Notes under the pieces: model-generated
What the model was told of the DNA's origin: nothing
The model's database searches: none
Seen by the model: only the letters and a program-made list of their open reading frames with translations
Source of the DNA: an uncultured Patescibacteria group bacterium
GTDB taxonomy: Bacteria; Patescibacteriota; JACMRA01
Assembly (NCBI GenBank): GCA_938041505.1
Contig: CALITC010000004.1
Coordinates: forward strand, 1-64,000
Reading direction: 5' to 3'
DNA length: 64,000 bases
In this document: piece after piece, positions 1 to 7,850 of the stretch
Layout: every line of letters begins with the position of its first letter
How positions within the stretch are numbered: the first letter of the stretch is position 1
Made by a program: the position numbers and the translations under genes

Positions 1-1272
1 GCTATACTTGCTATAATTATGGTGCTCAATTACATCATTGTAAAACCTTTTCAGTACGAATCACCGAGAGTGACATTGGCTGCAGAAGAAAATTCAAAAA
101 TTGTAAAAAAGTCAACAGTTTACAAGGGAGAAGTGATCAACCAACCAATCACGGAAAACTCTGCAGTAAACACTTTAATCAATGAAGACTACGACATTCT
201 ATCAAGTAATTACAGTGATATCGATTATGAAATTCTCACTGATAACGAACAGATTTTTAGTGTCTTAATCAAAGCTGACGAGTATAATTTTCCATACACT
301 TACTCTCTCAACAATCAAAAAAGAATTGATCTCAAAGAGCTGTTTTTAGAAGAATCATATATTAAGAACATTTTGAATCTAGCCACTGCAGGCCAAGACA
401 CATACGCCCATAATCTTGGAATAAAGGAAAAAACAATTATAGTGTACAATACAGAAAATCAAGAAAAACAAGTTGATGCAAGTCTTATTGCTGGTTTCAC
501 CAAAATGGAAGTCCTTGAAGATATCCATCGAGAATTAGCAACTACAGAATTCCAAAGAAGAGAAAAACAAAAACTAGCCATCAAAAACGAAAAGTTAACC
601 GCTGAACAGCTTGCAAAAACTAAAGACAACTATAATTGCCAAATCGAAAAATGTGTCGCTTTAACCTTTGATGATGGACCTGGAGAGTACACTGAGAGGG
701 TGCTTGATATATTAAAAGAAGATCAGGTGAATGCGACTTTTTATGTCCTAGGTCTGCAAATTAGTAAGTTTCCTGACATCACCAAACGCATAACACAAGA
801 AGGACACACCCTTGGAAACCACACATTTAATCACCCTGATCTACAAAGCATCAGTGAGGAAGAAGTATTTTCGGAAATTGCAAAAACTCAGAACCTTATA
901 TACGAATTAACTAACCATTTCCCCCTCACTTATAGACCGCCATACGGAAGCTCACGTGACATTTCTGCCAATTATTTAATGGATGAAATACTCTGGAATG
1001 TTGACACTCGCGATTGGGAAAACAAAGATACTGCAGAAATTATTCGTTTGGCTACTACAGATATAAAGCCGGGCTCTGTGATTCTCATGCATGATATTTT
1101 TGAACCAACAGTAGATGCCCTACCATCAATAGTAAAAATTTTAAAATCAAAAGGGTTTGTATTTGCAACTGTTGAGGATCTGTTGATAAATAACGAGTCA
1201 GACTTTACCCCTGCTGCTAGACAAGTTCAATCTCTAAACGAGATAACAGAAACTATTGACGTTTCAAAATAA
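1..1272 (+). CDS. Polysaccharide deacetylase (NodB domain), 5' partial
   Basis: Extracytoplasmic enzyme expected to remove N- or O-acetyl groups from a cell-surface polysaccharide or peptidoglycan. The last ~200 residues are a NodB homology domain: motif 1 TFDDGPG (catalytic Asp and metal Asp), metal-binding HTFNHPD, the RPPYG motif and a late LMHD motif are all present, so it should be active. About 190 residues before it match no domain I recognise. The frame is open back to base 1 and the codons before the track's ATG at 19 encode more hydrophobic residues continuing into VLNYIIV, so the real start lies outside the window and the N terminus is a membrane anchor. The gene at 1291 follows after 18 nt, suggesting one transcript. 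Confidence 0.88.
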   Translation, partial: AILAIIMVLNYIIVKPFQYESPRVTLAAEENSKIVKKSTVYKGEVINQPITENSAVNTLINEDYDILSSNYSDIDYEILTDNEQIFSVLIKADEYNFPYTYSLNNQKRIDLKELFLEESYIKNILNLATAGQDTYAHNLGIKEKTIIVYNTENQEKQVDASLIAGFTKMEVLEDIHRELATTEFQRREKQKLAIKNEKLTAEQLAKTKDNYNCQIEKCVALTFDDGPGEYTERVLDILKEDQVNATFYVLGLQISKFPDITKRITQEGHTLGNHTFNHPDLQSISEEEVFSEIAKTQNLIYELTNHFPLTYRPPYGSSRDISANYLMDEILWNVDTRDWENKDTAEIIRLATTDIKPGSVILMHDIFEPTVDALPSIVKILKSKGFVFATVEDLLINNESDFTPAARQVQSLNEITETIDVSK

Positions 1273-1290
1273 TCAATATACTATTGAGGC

Positions 1291-1869
1291 ATGATCTCAT
1301 TGGTGGACAAAGACAGTATAGCCTATGGTGTATACGCAGGTTGCCTTGAAGTACTCCTGTTTATTGTTCTGTTTGTTGCAGATTTTTATCTAAGAGAGGG
1401 TTACGAATTTGTTTTAAGTTTTTGTATCTTCACTCTTCCAATAATTCTTGGAGTTTTGTTTATCAAGCACTCAATTGTCAAAGCCCATACGGAACAGCCA
1501 AAAATTACTGGTTATATGCTTTTCAACGAAGGCTATACAACGGGTCTGACCGCTATAATTACTTTTGTTGCAATTATGCGGTTCTCCAGTATAGTCGCCT
1601 ACATTACCGAGATGGACTTTAGCAACTTGAATCGACACATATTCTTCTGGATATATCAAGATATTGTTATTATTGGTATGGGTTTAATTAGTAGCATTCT
1701 CATAAGCTACACCTTCTATCACCTAGTCTGCCACCACAAAAACCATAAACATCATCACACCTTACGAAGACTGCCAGGCAAAGTAAGTCCCAAAAAAACA
1801 CAAAATAAATCGACAAAAAAGAGTAAGAAGAAATCCAAAACCACCACAAAAAAAGCCCTTAAAAAATGA
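1291..1869 (+). CDS. Four-TM membrane protein with lysine-rich tail
   Basis: Unrecognised small integral membrane protein. Four hydrophobic segments can be seen (about residues 14-34, 40-58, 80-105 and 120-145), followed by a His-rich patch (HHKNHKHHH) and a very basic C-terminal tail made of KK and KSK runs that should sit in the cytoplasm. The hydrophobic layout resembles DUF4199-type proteins, but I see no diagnostic motif. It ends in TGA overlapping the ATG of the next gene (ATGA, 1866-1869), so the two are translationally coupled. The use of TGA as a stop here argues for the standard bacterial code. Function unknown; the His patch could bind metal, which is a guess. Confidence 0.75.
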   Translation: MISLVDKDSIAYGVYAGCLEVLLFIVLFVADFYLREGYEFVLSFCIFTLPIILGVLFIKHSIVKAHTEQPKITGYMLFNEGYTTGLTAIITFVAIMRFSSIVAYITEMDFSNLNRHIFFWIYQDIVIIGMGLISSILISYTFYHLVCHHKNHKHHHTLRRLPGKVSPKKTQNKSTKKSKKKSKTTTKKALKK

Positions 1870-2657
1870 ATTTAGAGCAAAAACTCATACATATATTCAA
1901 ACAAAATATTAACGAAGATCGGCGAGATTTCTTTCCAAAATTCTACCAAACATTCCCCGGTGGGTATGCCGAAGGCGATATCAGACTTGGAGTTACTGTA
2001 CCTCTAGTACGAGATACAATCAAAGACTTTAGACACTCACCTCTATCAGATATAAAAGCAACCTTACGCAGTAAATATCATGAGGTGCGTCTTGCAAGTT
2101 TACTACTATTGGTATGGAAATATCAGCACTCCAAAATCTCTGAAGAATCCAAACAAATTGTGGACATTTATTTGGACAATTTTGATTACATAAACAATTG
2201 GGATCTAGTAGATGCATCAAGCTATAAAATCCTTGGACATTATTATTATCACAATAATCTAAACCTCACCAAACATGCCAAAGCAAATCACTTCTGGGAA
2301 AAGAGAATTGGTATTGTAGCGAACTTTTATTTTATTAAAAACAACAACCTAGAGCCAATTTACACCTCAACTAAGTACATCCTTCAAGACAATCATCGAT
2401 ATACCAAATATCTCATAAAGCAAAATCACCTTACTCAAAAACAAGTACAACCATGGATCAGTTTGGTTCACAAAGCTACAGGGTGGATGCTACGCGAAGC
2501 TGGCAAAAGGGACAAAAAAAGACTAATAGAGTTCCTTCACAAACACAACAAACAACTACCTTCAGTGCTGCGATCTTACGCTACAGAAAAATTTTCCAAA
2601 GAAGAAAAGGCATATGTTCGTACCGGTTCTTTGCAAAAAAAAGAAAGCCTAAGTTAA
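1866..2657 (+). CDS. AlkD-like DNA alkylation repair glycosylase
   Basis: HEAT-repeat DNA glycosylase family that removes bulky or cationic alkylated bases without base flipping. The protein (263 aa, normal for the family) has the expected all-helical pattern. It carries HEVRLASLLLLVWKY in the middle repeats, NNWDLVD with the aspartate that corresponds to the catalytic Asp of AlkD, and the C-terminal SYATEKFSKEE helix typical of the family. Start ATG overlaps the TGA of the upstream membrane protein. Downstream lies a 16-bp palindrome and then the convergent thrS gene. Family assignment is firm; the substrate range is inferred from the family. Confidence 0.88.
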   Translation: MNLEQKLIHIFKQNINEDRRDFFPKFYQTFPGGYAEGDIRLGVTVPLVRDTIKDFRHSPLSDIKATLRSKYHEVRLASLLLLVWKYQHSKISEESKQIVDIYLDNFDYINNWDLVDASSYKILGHYYYHNNLNLTKHAKANHFWEKRIGIVANFYFIKNNNLEPIYTSTKYILQDNHRYTKYLIKQNHLTQKQVQPWISLVHKATGWMLREAGKRDKKRLIEFLHKHNKQLPSVLRSYATEKFSKEEKAYVRTGSLQKKESLS

Positions 2658-2704
2658 TCCCTAGACTTCTTTCCATTGCTGGACTTAAATACCGTTACTA
2701 CAAG

Positions 2705-2720
2705 TTCGACATATGTCGAA
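2705..2720. repeat. 16-bp perfect palindrome between convergent genes
   Basis: TTCGACAT followed by its exact reverse complement ATGTCGAA. It lies 48 nt after the alkD-like stop and 114 nt before the end of thrS, so it sits between converging genes. It could fold as a short hairpin (TTCGAC, ATAT loop, GTCGAA) followed by ATTTT and act as a weak terminator, or be a protein site. It resembles but does not match the Gram-positive LexA box. Confidence 0.4.
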
Positions 2721-2833
2721 ATTTTCCGAAAAAGCAACATATAATGTATTTAATAAATTCGCTTGAAAAGAAACGAATCTGAACTTATGCTGATATACAA
2801 AGTATTTTTTGTCAACAGCACTAATATGGTAAC

Positions 2834-4714
2834 TTAGATTGATTTTACAAACTCAGCTAATTCATCAAGTTTAATTTTCTTCTCGCCATCAGCTGTACGA
2901 ACACTCACCATCCTATTATCTACATCTTTAGGACCAGTAATAATGATCAGAGGGATTTTATCAAGCTCAGCGGTGCGAATTTTTTTACCAAGAGATTCCG
3001 CTTCGTCGTCGACAACCACCTCTATATCATTGTATTTAAGAGGTTTCATAAGCGGGTTATACTTCAACACAGTGACTATCTCCTGAACGTAGCCAAGAAC
3101 TTCTTCGGAGTTATTAACAGTCAAGATACGCACCTGTTCTGGAGCAATCCAAAAAGGGAAGCGGCCGCCAAAATGCTCAATCATAATAGCTAAAAATCTC
3201 TCCAAAGAACCACTAATCGCCCGGTGAATTACGACAGGACGCTCTTTATCGCCGTCTTCATTAATAAAATTCAAATCAAATTTTTCTGGAAGATTAAAAT
3301 CACACTGGATGGTCGCTAATTGCCATTCTCGATCGAGAACATCTTTAAACTGAAAATCTAGTTTAGGACCGTAAAACGCAGCTTCTCCTTCTACTCGAGT
3401 GTACGGCAGCTCATTCTCTTTTGCCGCCTCTTCTAGTGCAGCCTCAGCTTTATCCCAAATTTCATCACTTCCCAAATATTTAGAAGAATCCTTACCACGC
3501 ACAGAAAAACTTACCCAGAAGTCTCCAAGCATACCCATTGTCTGATAGAATTCTCGGATAACACTGACGATTTTAGAAACCTCTTCTCCGATCTGATCAA
3601 CCCTACAGAACAAGTGTCCATCATCTTGGGTTATGGCTCGCACTCGAGTAAGCCCACTAAGCTGCCCGCTCTTTTCATCTCGGTAAACAGTTGCTGGCTC
3701 AAAATACCGAATCGGCATCTCCTTATAACTAAACTGATTGTCTGCAAATATCTGCATATGGTGAGGACAATTCATCGGCTTCAAGATGAACTGATCCTCC
3801 TTCCCCTGCACTCGAAACAGTTCATCGCCAAATTTTGCTGCATGGCCAGAAGTTTCGTACAAATCAAGACGAGCGATATGCGGAGTCCATACCCTAGAAT
3901 AACCGACATCTTTGTGGAGCTGCCACAAATAATCTTCAACTCTTTGGCGAAGCTTCATCCCCTTAGGTTGTAGCAATGGCAAGCCAGCACCAACCTGCTC
4001 AGAGATCGTAAATAGCTTCATTTCTTTACCAAGCTTGCGATGATCTCGGTTCTTAGCCTCATTACGATTGAATATATACTCACCTAATATCTCATCATTA
4101 TCGAAAACTAAGCCATAGATTCTCTGAAGTTGGATACCTCGCTCTGCATCTCCACGCCAATACGCCCCACTTATTTTATCTAGCTTAAAACCAAGCGTCA
4201 TTTTTTCTTTATCGTTCTTCAGGCCATTAAGATCAACAAGACTTTCAATATGCGGCCCCTTGCATAGATCTTCAAATAATATTTCACCAGTAGAATCATC
4301 TACAAGTCTGTACAAAGTAACCTGTGAAGGTTTTTCCACACTATCTAACAACTCTTTCTCTTCGAGATGTAACTGTGTAGTGCCTTTGGTTGCAATATCC
4401 TGCAATAACTCAACTTTGAGTGGTTGTTTAGCATCTCTGAACATAACAATAGCATCTTCAATAGCCATGGTTTGCTTCTTGAATACAAGCGGTCTATAGA
4501 GAAGTTCTTTTATCTTACCTTCAATAAGCTCCAAGTCCTCAGGAATAAGTGTACGCGGTAACAAAAAATCATAATAACAACCATTAGAAATGACCGGACC
4601 CACTCCAAATTGAGCCTCAGGAAACATTTCATGAACTGCTGCTGCTAGTATATGAGCGAAAGAATGACGCTTAGTATCTAGTTGAAGATCGGCAGAGTTT
4701 TTTGGTACAGACAT
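2834..4714 (-). CDS. thrS: Threonyl-tRNA synthetase without TGS domain
   Basis: Charges tRNA-Thr. The 626-aa protein opens directly with the editing domain: HSFAH (the HxxxH motif) and the downstream SNGCYYDF. It lacks the ~60-residue N-terminal TGS domain seen in most bacterial ThrRS. The class II core follows, with the zinc-ligand Cys in MNCPHHM, motif 2 around YRDEKSGQLSGLTRVR, motif 3 in RAISGSLERFLAIMIEHFGG, and a C-terminal anticodon-binding domain ending LDELAEFVKSI. ATG start at 4714. It is monocistronic, converging with the alkD-like gene and followed on the other side by the TVP38 gene in the same direction. Loss of TGS occurs in some lineages and is not expected to abolish charging. 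Confidence 0.97.
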   Translation of the reverse strand: MSVPKNSADLQLDTKRHSFAHILAAAVHEMFPEAQFGVGPVISNGCYYDFLLPRTLIPEDLELIEGKIKELLYRPLVFKKQTMAIEDAIVMFRDAKQPLKVELLQDIATKGTTQLHLEEKELLDSVEKPSQVTLYRLVDDSTGEILFEDLCKGPHIESLVDLNGLKNDKEKMTLGFKLDKISGAYWRGDAERGIQLQRIYGLVFDNDEILGEYIFNRNEAKNRDHRKLGKEMKLFTISEQVGAGLPLLQPKGMKLRQRVEDYLWQLHKDVGYSRVWTPHIARLDLYETSGHAAKFGDELFRVQGKEDQFILKPMNCPHHMQIFADNQFSYKEMPIRYFEPATVYRDEKSGQLSGLTRVRAITQDDGHLFCRVDQIGEEVSKIVSVIREFYQTMGMLGDFWVSFSVRGKDSSKYLGSDEIWDKAEAALEEAAKENELPYTRVEGEAAFYGPKLDFQFKDVLDREWQLATIQCDFNLPEKFDLNFINEDGDKERPVVIHRAISGSLERFLAIMIEHFGGRFPFWIAPEQVRILTVNNSEEVLGYVQEIVTVLKYNPLMKPLKYNDIEVVVDDEAESLGKKIRTAELDKIPLIIITGPKDVDNRMVSVRTADGEKKIKLDELAEFVKSI

Positions 4715-4850
4715 GAAAATTTTAAAATAAATAATTGACTAATAAGTATAAAGACAGATTGAATTACAATACTACCTGTATACTAAATCACAATAAGGAT
4801 AGTTCTGCATTAAACCTAATGAAATCAGGTAAAATTGTCAAGAATACACA

Positions 4851-5555
4851 TTATTCATAAGATTGCTGCATACACTTTTTACATACATAACTTCCTAGCA
4901 AAGTAGCTACAAAGAGAATAAAAGCAATCACAAAAACAGACTTTCCTAGTATCACACTCGACCCCAAAAGCACAACGGTAATCATCCCAGGAAAGGTTCC
5001 CCAGAATGTTCCCCAGAAATAAGCTCTCCAAGGAATTTTGGTAAGACCAAACCCATAACTTACTAAGTCAAAAGGAACCCAAAGTAAACGAGATATAAAT
5101 ACATAAAAAAAACTTGCTTTTCCTAGTTTTTTCGAAGTTTGTTTTAGAAGAGGAATCTTGGACAAAGGGTCGCTATCACCTGCGAAGTATCGAGCAACCA
5201 AAAATGAGCTATTGGCAGCCATATTCTCACCGAATATCGTAATTAACATACCATAAAAAGGGCCAAATACAGCACCAGTTATAATTGTAAGGATGGAGGC
5301 TGGTAAAAACACAAAAGGCCGAAGCACATATATGACCAAAATAATAAGCGGCCCCAGCACAGCCTTACTCTTCAAAAAATCCTGTACTCGAAGCACATAG
5401 CTTTCCAGAACAACTCGCAACGCTTCCAAGGCACCCATCTCAGGGCGCTGTTCAATTGCCAAACTAGTCTGATATAAAATATAAACAATAAAAGCTGTAA
5501 TTGTAAATCCCCAGAGCATTAAAAGCCCTTTTTTGAAGTGCGATAACTCTAGCAT
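4851..5555 (-). CDS. TVP38/TMEM64 (SNARE-associated, DedA-like) membrane protein
   Basis: Polytopic membrane protein of the VTT/DedA superfamily, whose members are thought to act in lipid scrambling or small-solute handling. 234 aa with about five or six hydrophobic segments. The central stretch ITGAVFGPFYGMLITIFGE followed by NSSFLVARYF is the family signature, and the later SRLLWVPFDLVSYGFGLTKI segment is typical too. The start is ATG 5555; the promoter read on this strand puts the -10 box only 9 nt upstream. It is divergent from the flavin oxidoreductase at 5652. TVP38 proteins are often linked to MerA/Lpd-like oxidoreductases, so the pair may work together, though this is inference. Confidence 0.88.
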   Translation of the reverse strand: MLELSHFKKGLLMLWGFTITAFIVYILYQTSLAIEQRPEMGALEALRVVLESYVLRVQDFLKSKAVLGPLIILVIYVLRPFVFLPASILTIITGAVFGPFYGMLITIFGENMAANSSFLVARYFAGDSDPLSKIPLLKQTSKKLGKASFFYVFISRLLWVPFDLVSYGFGLTKIPWRAYFWGTFWGTFPGMITVVLLGSSVILGKSVFVIAFILFVATLLGSYVCKKCMQQSYE

Positions 5556-5564
5556 TAATCATAA

Positions 5565-5593
5565 TTAATAGATAAAAATATTAGAACTGTCAA
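5565..5593 (-). promoter_or_regulatory. Promoter of the TVP38 gene
   Basis: On the minus strand: TTGACA (5593-5588), 17-nt spacer, TATTAA (5570-5565). Nine nucleotides separate the -10 box from the ATG, so the 5' leader should be only a few nucleotides or absent. Confidence 0.65.
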
Positions 5594-5595
5594 CC

Positions 5596-5612
5596 ATACC
5601 CCCCTATGGTAT
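5596..5612. promoter_or_regulatory. Candidate CsoR/CstR-type operator
   Basis: ATACCCCCCTATGGTAT: an AT-flanked C tract with inverted ends ATACC and GGTAT. It ends at the first T of the -35 box of the 5652 gene and lies 3 nt from the -35 box of the divergent TVP38 gene. It matches the general form of operators of the CsoR family (copper-sensing CsoR, persulfide-sensing CstR). A near copy (56425) precedes thioredoxin at the same position relative to -35. No CsoR-family gene is in the window. Confidence 0.5.
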
Positions 5613-5640
5613 TGACAAAAGCAAAGTTATCGTTTAATTT
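5612..5640 (+). promoter_or_regulatory. Promoter of the disulfide oxidoreductase gene
   Basis: TTGACA (5612-5617), 17 nt, TAATTT (5635-5640). The ATG at 5652 is 11 nt beyond, giving a very short leader. The CsoR/CstR-like site abuts the -35 box. Confidence 0.6.
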
Positions 5641-5651
5641 TAGATTAATTT

Positions 5652-7031
5652 ATGTCTAAACTTATAGTAATTGGTTCAGGTTCAGGAGGGCTTACAGCAG
5701 CAATCGGGTTGGCAAAAGTAGGATACAACGTCACCATCATAGAAAAAGAACACATTGGAGGTGATTGCACTAACTTTGGATGCATTCCAAGTAAGACTCT
5801 TCTTCAAGAAGCAAAAAGACTTCATCAAGCATATAAAACTTTGAACAAAAAGCATGATAACGAATATTCAAAGTTAGCTGAAGGCGTTCTTCAAAGAACC
5901 AGGGATGTTGTTGGCTCATTCCAAGCTCACGAATCAGAAGAATGGTTGCAAGAAAATAACGTCTCTCTCGTAAGAGGGGAGGCTAAATTCACAAGCCCCA
6001 AATCAATACATGTAGGAGGTATTGATCTTAATTTTGATAAATGTGTCATTGCCACTGGCTCCAGGGCCGCCACACCTCCCCTCAAAGGCTTAGGAGACAC
6101 ACCGTATCTGACCAACAAAAATATATTTGATCTCAAAAAAGTGCCTAAGCGATTGGCTATAATTGGTAACGGTGTGATTGCAGTTGAGATGGGTGAAGCT
6201 TTTGCAATGCTTGGTTCTAAAGTAACCATTATAGGGAGAAGACAAACCATTCTCAATAGCTCTGACCCAGAAATGAAAGCCCGCCTTATGCACAAACTTG
6301 AAGATCTTGGCATTAAATTTTTGGGAGCAAGTACAAAAGAAGTGTCATATAAGAAGGGAATTTTCCATTTGAAAGGTGAGGAGTTGGATATTGAAGCTGA
6401 GCAACTATTAGTAGCAACCGGCCGCACACCCAATATAGACCTAGATCTAAAAAAGGCGAAGGTGGAATACACAGCCAAAGGTATTAATGCCAAAGCCACC
6501 ACTCAAACAAGCAACCGCAATATCTACGCTATAGGAGACTGCGTAAGCGGAGTTCCAAAATTCACCCACTTTGCATATCACATGGGGAAAGCAGTTAATA
6601 CTAATTTAATCATTCAAAAATACACAAAACTTCCTATACATATTGCTAAAATCAAGCCTTCTTACAACCCTGCGGTAATCTACACCTCCACAGAGCTAGC
6701 AGAAGCAGGTATGAGTGAAAATGAAGCCAAAAAAACCTACCACACTGTCAAAACATTCACTTTGGATTTCAAATCACTAGACCGTGCCATAACCAATAAC
6801 GAAGAAGGTGCGATAAAAATAATAACCGCTGGCTTTATGGGACGAGTAGTCGGAGTTTCAATCTACGCGGCACGAGCTGGAGAAATACTCCCTGAATTCC
6901 AAACCATGATAGTTGAAAAAAGAAACATGCTTTATTTTAATAAACTAATAAGAGCCTATCCAACATACACCGCAAACCTCGACGGATTCTTCAAACAGTG
7001 GTTATTCTCATTAGTCTCAAAAAAGAAATAG
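5652..7031 (+). CDS. FAD-dependent pyridine nucleotide-disulfide oxidoreductase (MerA/Lpd-like)
   Basis: Flavoprotein that moves electrons from NAD(P)H through a redox disulfide to a small substrate. Seen: N-terminal FAD-binding GSGSGGLTAAIGLA; the redox-active pair in GGDCTNFGCIPSK (CxxxxC); NAD(P)-binding GNGVIAVEMGEAF near residue 172; second FAD motif YAIGDCV near 295; C-terminal dimerisation domain. The usual catalytic His of dihydrolipoamide dehydrogenase (AHPT) is Tyr here (AYPTY), as in MerA-like branches, so lipoamide is probably not the substrate. There is no N-terminal metal-binding domain. Divergent from TVP38, with a candidate CsoR/CstR-type operator at its promoter, which points to metal, sulfur or thiol stress. 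The substrate cannot be read from sequence. Confidence 0.9.
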   Translation: MSKLIVIGSGSGGLTAAIGLAKVGYNVTIIEKEHIGGDCTNFGCIPSKTLLQEAKRLHQAYKTLNKKHDNEYSKLAEGVLQRTRDVVGSFQAHESEEWLQENNVSLVRGEAKFTSPKSIHVGGIDLNFDKCVIATGSRAATPPLKGLGDTPYLTNKNIFDLKKVPKRLAIIGNGVIAVEMGEAFAMLGSKVTIIGRRQTILNSSDPEMKARLMHKLEDLGIKFLGASTKEVSYKKGIFHLKGEELDIEAEQLLVATGRTPNIDLDLKKAKVEYTAKGINAKATTQTSNRNIYAIGDCVSGVPKFTHFAYHMGKAVNTNLIIQKYTKLPIHIAKIKPSYNPAVIYTSTELAEAGMSENEAKKTYHTVKTFTLDFKSLDRAITNNEEGAIKIITAGFMGRVVGVSIYAARAGEILPEFQTMIVEKRNMLYFNKLIRAYPTYTANLDGFFKQWLFSLVSKKK

Positions 7032-7052
7032 CTCCTGATGGAGCCATTTTTT
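7031..7052 (+). terminator. Intrinsic terminator after the oxidoreductase
   Basis: GCTCC, TGAT loop, GGAGC, then CATTTTTT. The stem begins at the last base of the stop codon. Confidence 0.75.
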
Positions 7053-7075
7053 AAACGAAGCTACCTACAAAAATT

Positions 7076-7801
7076 TTATTTTTTCTTTGCTTTTGTACTC
7101 ACTTTTTTGATGGTTTTTTTGGATGCTGGTTTTTTGGCTGGTACCTTCTTTTTTGTTATCTTCTTCTTGACTTCTTTTGGTGTCTCGTCGATCTTAGCAG
7201 CTCCGCTTGCTGCGTTTTGATTAGCTTTTGAACCATTCCGAAAAGCAAAGAAAAGTGCCAGTGCAGATAAGCCTAAAGCCAACCATCCAACAAAGCCTGG
7301 AAACCCACTTTCATTATTATTCTCAGCGTTGACGATGTCACTTACTTGAGTTTTGATCGGATCTAAAATCTCCACATCATCACCTTCTACGTCCACACCA
7401 TAAGAAAGCACATAATTATCCAGATAATTCTGCTCTACTTCCCACTCAATAGTTCCAGCTCCATCAGGAACCTCAGCTAAAAATTGAAATTCTTCTGCCT
7501 GACCACTTGGAATAAAAGTTCTACCACTCCATTCAATCGATGATACGTTGCCTTCATCATCTTGCTCAGATACATTATTCCAGCGATCTTTTGCAAAAGT
7601 ACGCACATTAGTCACTCCTTGAGGAATATAAATTTTAATACCGTTCGTTGGCTGCTCACGCTCACTTACAACTTGTACGGAAAAAAGCTGCTTTGCACCT
7701 AATTCAACCACTTCAGGCTCTATGGAAACTTCTGCAGAAGCCGTGACAAAACTTGATGCTAAAAGCAGCATGCTAGTAAAAATTATTAAAAAGTGTTTCA
7801 T
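7076..7801 (-). CDS. YcnI-like (DUF1775) secreted membrane-anchored protein
   Basis: Signal peptide (FLIIFTSMLLLASSFVTASA), a beta-rich domain, a late TM segment (GWLALGLSALALFFAF) and a lysine-rich C-terminal tail. The domain resembles YcnI/DUF1775: an E.VELG..QLFSV opening, an IPQGVTNVRTF strand and a W..G..FIPSGQAEEFQF pattern. YcnI proteins bind copper with an N-terminal His (AHVTV) after signal cleavage; here the corresponding stretch is AEVSI, so that ligand is missing and copper binding is doubtful. The track's start at 7810 is a TTG inside the -10 box; I chose the ATG at 7801, 8 nt downstream of the -10 box. It converges with the oxidoreductase. The basic tail makes a cytoplasmic C terminus likely. 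Confidence 0.72.
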   Translation of the reverse strand: MKHFLIIFTSMLLLASSFVTASAEVSIEPEVVELGAKQLFSVQVVSEREQPTNGIKIYIPQGVTNVRTFAKDRWNNVSEQDDEGNVSSIEWSGRTFIPSGQAEEFQFLAEVPDGAGTIEWEVEQNYLDNYVLSYGVDVEGDDVEILDPIKTQVSDIVNAENNNESGFPGFVGWLALGLSALALFFAFRNGSKANQNAASGAAKIDETPKEVKKKITKKKVPAKKPASKKTIKKVSTKAKKK

Positions 7802-7809
7802 ATGATACA

Positions 7810-7838
7810 ATCATATACCTCACACAAATACTAGTCAA
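7810..7838 (-). promoter_or_regulatory. Promoter of the YcnI-like gene
   Basis: Minus strand TTGACT (7838-7833), 17 nt, TATGAT (7815-7810), then 8 nt to the ATG at 7801. Leaderless or nearly so. Confidence 0.65.
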
Positions 7839-7850
7839 GTTCTGGGGTGC

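Noticed and set aside
5652-7031. Calling the oxidoreductase mercuric reductase or dihydrolipoamide dehydrogenase
   Set aside because: It has no N-terminal metal domain and no paired C-terminal Cys as in MerA, and the catalytic His of Lpd is Tyr.
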